A program made the translations under genes and the position numbers. This document shows positions 7,040 to 11,872 of a stretch of 11,872 bases of DNA, in pieces; position 1 is the stretch's first letter; every line of letters starts with the position of its first letter. This stretch comes from DASRJX01 sp035649235. Its GTDB lineage: Bacteria; Acidobacteriota; Polarisedimenticolia; Gp22-AA2. The DNA lies in the NCBI GenBank assembly GCA_035649235.1, contig DASRJX010000130.1, forward strand, positions 1 to 11,872, read 5' to 3'. The notes beneath the pieces are model-generated. The model worked only from the letters and a program-made list of their open reading frames with translations. It was not told where the DNA came from and did no database searches.

Positions 7040-8327
7040 TCTCCGCCCTTTCCGAGCGGGCCACGCAGGCGGCCGCGGTGACGTCGCCGGTGACGTTGAG
7101 GACGGTGCGGCACATGTCGAGCAGCCGATCGACGCCGAAGATGATGCCGATCCCCTCCGCCGGGACGCCGACGGTCACCAGGAGCGCGGTCACCAGCGGG
7201 AGCGACCCGCCGGGAACGCCGGCCGTGCCGATGCCCGACAGGATCGACAGCAGCACCACGGTGATCTGGCCGCGCAAGGAGAGGTCGACGCCGAAGAACT
7301 GCGCCAGGAACAGCACGGTGATCCCCTCGTAGAGCGCCGTGCCGTTCTGGTTCAGGGTTGATCCGAGCGTCAGCACGAAGTTGCCGATCGATCGGGGGAT
7401 GCCGAGATCCTTCTCCGCCACCCGCAGCGTCGTCGGCAGCGTCGCGTTGCTGGACGAGGTGGAGAAGGCGGTCAGCATGACCTCGCGCATGCGCGAGAAG
7501 AAAAAGCGCGGCGACATCTTCGCGAACACCCGGAGCACGATCGGATAGGTCCCGAACTGGTGCAGGAGCAGGCCGGCGATCACCGTGACGATGTAGAGGC
7601 CGAGCCGCGACAGGACCTCCAGCCCGAAGCGCGCCGTCAGCGTGAACAGCAGACACGCCACGCCGTAGGGGGCCAGGCGCATGGCGAAGTCGATCACCTT
7701 CATGACCGTCTCGAACAGGGCCTGCAGCCACAGCACGAACGGCTCGGCGGTCTTCTTCTCCACGAGCGAGAGCGCCACGCCCAGGATCAGGGCGAACACC
7801 ATGACCGCGATCATCTCCCCGTCGAACGCCCGGACCATCGCCTCCACCGGGTTCTGGGGCACGAGGTCGAGGACGATCTGCAGGCCGGTCTTCTGCGGGG
7901 GCGGCGGCTTGAGGCTCGACTGCGTCCGGCCCATGACCTCCAGGAGCGAGGCGCGCGCCTCGGGCGACAGGCCCTCCCCCGGCCGCACCAGGTTGGCGAG
8001 ACCGACGCCGATCACGACCGAGATGCTGCTCAAAAGGAGCGTGAAGGCGATCGTCTTGAGGCCCACGCGCCCCAGGCGGCGGACGTCCCCCAACTCGGCG
8101 ACGCCGAGCATGAGCGCCGTGACCACCAGCGGGATCACGACCATGAAGATCAACCTCAGGAACAATTGGCCGGCCGGCAGCGTGACGTTCGCGACGAAGG
8201 CCTGCAGCGCGGGAGCGTCGCCGAACGCCTGGTTCGCGGCCACGCCGATCGCGGCGCCGGCCAGCATGCCGATCAGGATGCGCGCGTGCAGGGGCACGCG
8301 GCGCCGTTCCGCAGCCGGATCGCTCAT
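7023..8327 (-). CDS. Dicarboxylate/amino acid:cation symporter, DAACS (SLC1-like) family (434 aa)
   Basis: This inner-membrane secondary transporter takes up acidic amino acids or C4-dicarboxylates with Na+ or H+. Eight hydrophobic helices fit the GltPh/GltP fold. The serine-rich hairpin 1 tip is STSSSNATLPTT (289-300). The unwound TM7 motif is TLNQNGT (324-330), where GltPh has NMDGT. Hairpin 2 is GIGTAGVPGG (365-374), and TM8 is DMCRTVLNVTGD (404-415). In GltPh the residues equivalent to D404, R407 and N411 bind the substrate amino group and side-chain carboxylate. Keeping D404 and R407 therefore favours an acidic amino acid over a neutral one. First gene of the minus-strand operon; its stop lies inside the start of the DAO oxidoreductase gene. 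There is no good Shine-Dalgarno before the ATG. No gltP/dctA symbol is given because the substrate is unproved. Confidence 0.93.
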   Translation of the reverse strand: MSDPAAERRRVPLHARILIGMLAGAAIGVAANQAFGDAPALQAFVANVTLPAGQLFLRLIFMVVIPLVVTALMLGVAELGDVRRLGRVGLKTIAFTLLLSSISVVIGVGLANLVRPGEGLSPEARASLLEVMGRTQSSLKPPPPQKTGLQIVLDLVPQNPVEAMVRAFDGEMIAVMVFALILGVALSLVEKKTAEPFVLWLQALFETVMKVIDFAMRLAPYGVACLLFTLTARFGLEVLSRLGLYIVTVIAGLLLHQFGTYPIVLRVFAKMSPRFFFSRMREVMLTAFSTSSSNATLPTTLRVAEKDLGIPRSIGNFVLTLGSTLNQNGTALYEGITVLFLAQFFGVDLSLRGQITVVLLSILSGIGTAGVPGGSLPLVTALLVTVGVPAEGIGIIFGVDRLLDMCRTVLNVTGDVTAAACVARSERAESARLG

Positions 8328-8394
8328 GGCGCGCTAACCTAGCACAACTGCTCGGCGCGCCGCGGCGGCCCGGGGATGGCGGCCGAGGTCAGCG

Positions 8395-8403
8395 TGCTAT
8401 ACT
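8395..8403 (+). promoter_or_regulatory. Extended -10 promoter TGCTATACT in the divergent region
   Basis: TG-C-TATACT fits an extended -10 (TGn plus a hexamer with five of six matches to TATAAT). The -35 position (GATGGC, 8375-8380) is poor, as expected of extended -10 promoters. Transcription would start near 8410, giving a leader of about 34 nt before the ATG at 8444, with GGGGAG at 8431-8436 as ribosome site. The core also reads TATAGC on the minus strand (8401-8396), so it may fire toward the symporter operon as well. The rest of the 116-bp gap shows only a GC-rich palindrome (CGGCGCGCCG, 8353-8362). Confidence 0.55.
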
Positions 8404-8443
8404 GCAGAATTCCGCAGGGAGTCCCGCTTCGGGGAGCGCGACG

Positions 8444-9232
8444 ATGGAAGAGTTGCGCCGGCTCGTCCGGCTCCAGGACCTCATGCTCCAGGTGGAAGGG
8501 CTGAACGAGAAGATCGCGGCCGTTCCTGAGGAGGTGGCGCGTCTCGAGAAGGCTCTTCTGGCGGCGGGCGAAGTCACCGAGAAAGGGAAGGTTGCCCTTC
8601 AGGATCTCCAGAAGGAGCGCCGGCGCCTCGAGATGGAACTCATGGGCGTCGAGTCGAAAATCCAGAAGTACCAGTCGCAGCTCTCCGAGGTCAAGACCAA
8701 CAAGGAGTACCAGGCGATCCTGCACGAGATCGAGGGCTGCCGCCAGCAGCGCTCGCTCCTGGACGAGAAGATCCTGCTGGACATGGAGGAGGCGGAGCGC
8801 GGCGACGCCTCCTACCGCCGCCTGGAGGAGGAGCTCAAGGAGAGGCGCCGCGAGACCGACCGGGGCAAGGAGGCGCTGCAACGGCGCCTGGACGGCCTGA
8901 AGGCGGAGCGGGAGACCATCGACCGCGAGCGACGGACCCTGCAGGAGGCGGTCCCGGGGCTCTGGCTCGATCCCTTCCTGAAGGTCGCGCGGCAGCGCAA
9001 GGGCCTGGCCCTGGTGCCGGTGCGCGAGGAGCTGTGCGGTGGCTGCCACGTGCGCGTGATGCCGAAGCTGATCCAGGAGGTCCGCCGCTCGATCGGCCTC
9101 ATCGCCTGCGACTCCTGCAAGCGCTTCCTCTACGTGCCGGACGACATGCAGCCGCCCGTGGCGGCCGGCGCCAAGTCGTCCGCGGGGCCTGCGGAGGCGC
9201 CCCCCGACGCGTCCGAAACCCCGGCCACGTGA
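8444..9232 (+). CDS. Coiled-coil C4-type zinc-ribbon protein, COG1579/DUF164 family (262 aa)
   Basis: Residues 1-170 are almost wholly heptad-like, charged helix (long antiparallel coiled coil). They include the family signature KTNKEYQAILHEIE (84-97). The C-terminal zinc ribbon has two CxxC knuckles, C198/C201 (CGGC) and C222/C225 (CDSC), a typical four-Cys zinc site. A low-complexity A/P/E/S tail runs from 235 to 262. Family members (Chlamydia CT398/CdsZ, Helicobacter HP0958/FlgZ, Mycobacterium Rv2229c) bind RNA or act as chaperone-like partners of RpoN or secretion and flagellar proteins; the general bacterial role is unsettled. Start supported by GGGGAG 7 nt upstream. It precedes an RNase HI-like gene, as Rv2229c precedes Rv2228c, so a nucleic-acid-related role is plausible but unproved. 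Confidence 0.9.
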   Translation: MEELRRLVRLQDLMLQVEGLNEKIAAVPEEVARLEKALLAAGEVTEKGKVALQDLQKERRRLEMELMGVESKIQKYQSQLSEVKTNKEYQAILHEIEGCRQQRSLLDEKILLDMEEAERGDASYRRLEEELKERRRETDRGKEALQRRLDGLKAERETIDRERRTLQEAVPGLWLDPFLKVARQRKGLALVPVREELCGGCHVRVMPKLIQEVRRSIGLIACDSCKRFLYVPDDMQPPVAAGAKSSAGPAEAPPDASETPAT

Positions 9233-9242
9233 CCTGACGCCG

Positions 9243-9755
9243 ATGACCGATCGGCCCCCGTCAAAGGGGCGTGGGCGGAGGTCGGAGCGTCACCTGCTGG
9301 CGCACATCGACGGCGGGGCACGAGGCAATCCAGGTCCTGCCGGCTACGGCGTCTCCATCGAGGGGCGGAGCCCCGAGGATCTGTACGGGTACATCGGCGT
9401 CGCCACCAACAACACGGCCGAGTATGCCGCCCTCCTGGCGCTCCTCGAGCACGTCGCTCCGCTGCAACCGGACGTGCTCACCGTGCGATCCGATTCGGAG
9501 CTGCTCGTCAAGCAGATGCGCGGCGAATATCGCGTCAAGGATCCGAAGCTTCAGGTGTTGCACGCCGCGGCGCGCCGGCTCGTGGCGGGCTTGGCGTGCG
9601 TCGTGTTCGAGCACGTGCCGCGCGAGGAGAACCGCGCCGCCGACGCGCTGGCCAACCTGGCGATGGACCGCCGGGAAAGCTCGGGACCCCTGCCGGCCGC
9701 CCTCCGCAGCCTCCCTCCGGCGTCGGGCCCGGCGACCGGCCTGCCAAGCCTTTGA
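9243..9755 (+). CDS. RNase HI-family ribonuclease (170 aa)
   Basis: This predicted nuclease would cleave the RNA strand of RNA/DNA hybrids in the cytoplasm. The four acidic active-site residues are all present: D23 in HIDGGARGNPGPAG, E60 in NNTAEY, D84 in RSDSELLVKQM and D134 in ENRAADALAN, with the nearby H124 matching the usual catalytic histidine. The basic-protrusion handle of E. coli RNase HI is missing, as in the short archaeal and Bacillus YpdQ-like type. The C-terminus from 145 is a Ser/Pro/Ala-rich tail without fold signal. The ATG lies 10 nt after the zinc-ribbon stop with no clear Shine-Dalgarno. No alternative ATG/GTG sits before the first strand, so this start stands, probably by re-initiation. 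The stop codon TGA lies inside the -35 hexamer of the next promoter. Symbol withheld because rnhA proper usually denotes the handled form. Confidence 0.9.
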   Translation: MTDRPPSKGRGRRSERHLLAHIDGGARGNPGPAGYGVSIEGRSPEDLYGYIGVATNNTAEYAALLALLEHVAPLQPDVLTVRSDSELLVKQMRGEYRVKDPKLQVLHAAARRLVAGLACVVFEHVPREENRAADALANLAMDRRESSGPLPAALRSLPPASGPATGLPSL

Positions 9756-9779
9756 CAGTCTCCTTCGTTAACCTATATT
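9752..9779 (+). promoter_or_regulatory. Near-consensus sigma70-type promoter driving a leaderless yggS transcript
   Basis: A perfect -35 TTGACA (9752-9757), 16-bp spacer and -10 TATATT (9774-9779, five of six) form the best promoter in the window. This patch is also strikingly AT-rich for its surroundings. Only 8 nt separate the -10 from the yggS ATG at 9788, so a start site 6-8 nt downstream of the -10 would fall at or within 3 nt of the ATG. Confidence 0.75.
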
Positions 9780-9787
9780 GATAGACC

Positions 9788-10495
9788 ATGGCGACGTCGA
9801 TCGCCGGCAGCCTCCAGGCCGTGCGGCATCGGATCGAGGCGGCGGCCCGAAAAGCCGGCCGCCGGGGAGAAGACGTGGTTCTCGTCGGGGTCGCCAAGAC
9901 GCAGTCCGCCGAGCGGGTGGCCGAGGCGATCGGCGCCGGGCTCGAGGATGTCGGGGAGAACAAGGTCCAGGAGGCGCGGGACAAGATCCCGCTGGTGTCC
10001 GCGCGGGCGCGGTGGCACCTGGTCGGCCACTTGCAGGCGAACAAGGCCAATCACGCGGCCCGGCTGTTCGACGTCGTGCACTCGATCGACACGGTCGAGG
10101 TCCTTGAGCGGCTCGAGAGGGGAGCCGCGGCCGCCGGCCGCCGGATTACGGGCCTGGTCCAGGTCGACCTCGCCTCGGAGGCGTCGAAATCGGGAGCGCG
10201 GCCGGAGGACCTGGACGCGGTTCTGGATCGGGCCGCCTCCTGCGCGGCCGTGGCGGTGCAGGGGCTGATGATCCTGCCGCCGTACGACGCCGACCCGGAG
10301 CGCTCGCGGCCCTGGTTCCGCAAGCTGCGCCTCCTGCTCGAGGAGTCGCGCTCGCGCCATCCGCGGCTCGCGCTGCGCGAGCTGTCGATGGGGATGACGG
10401 AGGACTTCGAGGTGGCGGTGGAGGAGGGCGCGACGATGGTCCGGATTGGCCGCGCCCTGTTCGGCGAGCGAGCGATCCGGGCGCGGGAAGCCTGA
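9788..10495 (+). CDS. yggS: YggS-type pyridoxal-5'-phosphate homeostasis protein (235 aa)
   Basis: Single-domain TIM-barrel PLP-binding protein (PLPBP/YggS/YlmE) that buffers free PLP and affects amino-acid and vitamin B6 balance; no enzymatic activity is established for the family. The PLP-lysine motif VGVAKTQ has K37. Further signatures are GENKVQE (56-62), WHLVGHLQANKA (76-87), VDLASEASKSG (126-136), GLMILPP (159-165) and the C-terminal phosphate-binding block LSMGMTEDFEVAVEEGATM (199-217) followed by RIGRALFG. Length is standard. The ATG at 9788 fits the normal N-terminus (SIAGSLQAVRHRI...), so the absence of a ribosome site upstream is real and points to leaderless initiation. It precedes divIVA, as ylmE does in the Bacillus division cluster, but sepF, ylmG and ylmH are missing between them. 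Confidence 0.95.
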   Translation: MATSIAGSLQAVRHRIEAAARKAGRRGEDVVLVGVAKTQSAERVAEAIGAGLEDVGENKVQEARDKIPLVSARARWHLVGHLQANKANHAARLFDVVHSIDTVEVLERLERGAAAAGRRITGLVQVDLASEASKSGARPEDLDAVLDRAASCAAVAVQGLMILPPYDADPERSRPWFRKLRLLLEESRSRHPRLALRELSMGMTEDFEVAVEEGATMVRIGRALFGERAIRAREA

Positions 10496-10516
10496 AGGGA
10501 GAATCGAGGAGAGATC

Positions 10517-11023
10517 ATGAAGATCACGCCGATCGACATCACCGGACACACCTTCGCCGTGAAGTTCCGCGGCTTCGACCAGGAGGAAGTGCGCTCGTTC
10601 CTGAACCTCGTCTCCTCGGAGTTCGAGAAGCTGATCAGCGAGCACAACGCCCTCAAGGAGGCGCAGGCCCAGCTCCAGACCAGCGTCTCGGATCTCAAGG
10701 AGCGCGAGCGCATCCTCAAGGAGACCCTCCTGACGGCGCAGCGGCTCGCCGACGGGATGCGCGAAGAGGCCCGCAAGGAGGGCGAGCTCATCGTCAGGGA
10801 GGCCGATGTCAAGGCCGGGCAGCTCCTCGATCAGGCGGCGCGGAAGGCCGGCGAGCTGGAGGGCGTGATCATGGCGCTGCGGGTGGAGCGGGACGCCTTC
10901 GCCCAGCGCATCCGCTCCGCCGTCGAGCAGCACATCCGGCTGCTCGACATGCACCGCACCGAGGACCAGGTCGAGGATCGGCTGCGGTTCATGAAGAAGC
11001 CGAACGAGAGCTCCGGGACCTGA
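10517..11023 (+). CDS. divIVA: DivIVA-domain protein (168 aa)
   Basis: Membrane-curvature-sensing scaffold that in Gram-positives recruits division, polar-growth or chromosome-positioning partners to poles and septa. The N-terminal lipid-binding domain (residues 1-45) matches B. subtilis DivIVA in register, with F17 and R18, the residues shown there to insert into the membrane, at identical positions in KFRGFDQEEVRSFL. The rest is coiled coil (about 35-150). The segment KEGELIVREADVKAGQL (87-103) closely resembles the KEAKLIVREAEKNADRI segment of Bacillus, a second strong match. There is no membrane span or extra C-terminal domain. Start set by AGGAG (10507-10511), 5 nt before the ATG. It follows yggS by 21 nt and precedes hutI by 7 nt, so it is probably cotranscribed with both. 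Its role in this lineage is unknown. Confidence 0.92.
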   Translation: MKITPIDITGHTFAVKFRGFDQEEVRSFLNLVSSEFEKLISEHNALKEAQAQLQTSVSDLKERERILKETLLTAQRLADGMREEARKEGELIVREADVKAGQLLDQAARKAGELEGVIMALRVERDAFAQRIRSAVEQHIRLLDMHRTEDQVEDRLRFMKKPNESSGT

Positions 11024-11030
11024 TCCCAGG

Positions 11031-11872
11031 ATGATCGAGGCGGACTTCGCGGTCCTCGAGGCCGGGGAGCTGGTCACCGCGGCCGGGCCGGCGCCCCGGC
11101 GCGGCGCGTCCCTCGGCGAGGCCGGGGTGATCCCGGGCGGCTGCCTCGCCGCCCGCGGCGGCGACATCGTCTTCGTCGGAAGCGCGCAGGACTACCGGCG
11201 CGAGGTCAGGCTCCGCACAGGTGCTGTGACCCTCGACGCCAGCGGCCGCACGGTCCTGCCCGGCTACGTCGACCCCCACACGCATCTGCCGTTCGCCGGC
11301 TGGCGCGAGGCCGAGCTGGTGCAGCGGCTCCGGGGAGAGACTTACGAGTCGATCGCCGCGCGGGGCGGCGGCATCCTGTCGACCGTCGGCGCGACGCGCC
11401 GGGCGTCTCTCGAGGACCTGGTGGCCCTCGGGCGCGGCCGGCTGGACCGCATGCTCCTGCACGGGACCACGACCGTGGAAGCCAAGAGCGGGTACGGCCT
11501 GGACCTGGAGTCCGAGCTGAAGCAGCTCGAGGCCCTGCGCCTGCTGGCCGCGGAGCATCCGGTCGACGTGATCCCGACCTTCCTGGGAGCCCACGTGGTG
11601 CCGCGGGAGCGCCGGTCCGACCGCTCCGGCTACGTCCGCGACGTGGCGGAGACCATGATTCCCGAGGTGGCGCGCCGGCGGCTGGCGCGCTTCTGCGACG
11701 TGTTCGTGGACGACGGCGCGTTCACGGTCGAGGAAGCGGAGACGATCCTGGGCGCGGCCCGCTCCGCCGGCCTGGGTCTGCGGGTGCACGCCGATCAGAG
11801 ACGTCCCGGCGGGGGCGCCTGCCTGGCGGCCCGCCTCGAAGCCGCCTCCGCCGATCACCTGGATCACGTCGA
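11031..11872 (+). CDS. hutI: Imidazolonepropionase, 3' end beyond the window
   Basis: Catalyses the third step of histidine degradation: 4-imidazolone-5-propanoate plus water to N-formimino-L-glutamate, in the cytoplasm. The frame is open to the window edge (280 residues visible of roughly 400 expected). The amidohydrolase metal motif DPHTHLPFAG has H83 and H85. Other family blocks are GGGILSTVGATR (112-123), GTTTVEAKSGYGL (145-157), PTFLGAHVVP (182-191, H188), CDVFVDDGAF (222-231), VHADQ (252-256, H253) and SADHL (273-277). The N-terminus (ADFAVLEAGELVT through RRGASLGEAGVI) follows the usual HutI pattern, which fixes the ATG at 11031. Its ribosome site is poor: only AGG directly abutting the ATG, 7 nt after the divIVA stop, so coupling to divIVA translation is likely. 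Whether hutU, hutH or a formimidoylglutamase gene follows cannot be seen. Confidence 0.94.
   Translation, partial: MIEADFAVLEAGELVTAAGPAPRRGASLGEAGVIPGGCLAARGGDIVFVGSAQDYRREVRLRTGAVTLDASGRTVLPGYVDPHTHLPFAGWREAELVQRLRGETYESIAARGGGILSTVGATRRASLEDLVALGRGRLDRMLLHGTTTVEAKSGYGLDLESELKQLEALRLLAAEHPVDVIPTFLGAHVVPRERRSDRSGYVRDVAETMIPEVARRRLARFCDVFVDDGAFTVEEAETILGAARSAGLGLRVHADQRRPGGGACLAARLEAASADHLDHV

Noticed and set aside
6014..8342. Plus-strand open frames opposite the DAO oxidoreductase and symporter genes
   Set aside because: They are shadows of strongly conserved minus-strand genes, with compositions dominated by R, H, Q and G.
8333..8342. TAGGTT as the minus-strand -10 for a leaderless symporter transcript
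   Set aside because: Only three of six bases match the -10 consensus and no -35 is present; the 8-nt spacing shared with the yggS promoter is not enough alone.
8353..8362. Palindrome CGGCGCGCCG in the divergent intergenic region as an operator
   Set aside because: A 10-bp all-GC palindrome is common by chance here, and no second copy is seen near the other promoters.
9254..9270. GCCCC/GGGGC hairpin just inside the RNase HI gene
   Set aside because: A 5-bp stem with no T-run, inside codons of a variable N-terminal tail; probably chance in GC-rich DNA.
9773..11167. 464-residue minus-strand open frame across yggS, divIVA and the start of hutI
   Set aside because: It spans three well-supported plus-strand genes and their junctions, and its L/R/H/G-rich translation has no family signature.

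Overview
This is a GC-rich bacterial window with no gap longer than about 120 bases between genes. It carries no RNA genes, CRISPR arrays or insertion sequences that I can see. The lineage is inferred. The truncated permease at the left edge has the tandem MacB/FtsX layout typical of the large orphan permeases that are abundant in Acidobacteriota. A DivIVA protein sits beside a YggS protein in what otherwise looks like a didermic, GC-rich soil or sediment bacterium. Acidobacteriota or a neighbouring phylum is therefore the best guess, and no marker gene here settles it.

Layout. (A) 1-1314, plus strand: the 3' part of the orphan MacB/FtsX-type permease. (B) 1414-4226, plus strand: two translationally coupled secreted-protein genes sharing a TGATG junction. 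They encode a 157-aa exported protein of unknown function and a 779-aa, cysteine-rich, predicted beta-helix protein. (C) 8327-4236, minus strand: a tight three-gene operon for uptake and oxidation of an amino-acid-like compound. It holds a DAACS (glutamate/dicarboxylate-type) symporter, a DAO-family FAD oxidoreductase and a PYROXD2/phytoene-desaturase-like FAD oxidoreductase. It converges on block B with only 9 bp between stop codons. (D) 8444 to the right edge, plus strand: a housekeeping run of C4 zinc-ribbon coiled-coil protein (COG1579), RNase HI-type nuclease, YggS PLP protein, DivIVA and the 5' part of imidazolonepropionase (hutI), which runs off the window.

Regulation visible in the sequence. 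Blocks C and D diverge from a 116-bp region holding an extended -10 promoter whose TATA core is nearly symmetric. A near-consensus sigma70-type promoter (TTGACA, 16 bp, TATATT) overlaps the RNase HI stop codon. It lies so close to the yggS ATG that the mRNA is predicted to be leaderless. Upstream of block B, a 12-bp inverted repeat would bury the first gene's Shine-Dalgarno in any read-through transcript, and a candidate promoter lies inside its loop.

Most of the window is recognisable housekeeping or catabolic DNA. The least explained part is the secreted pair at 1414-4226. The most testable oddities are the leaderless yggS promoter and the ribosome-site-occluding inverted repeat.
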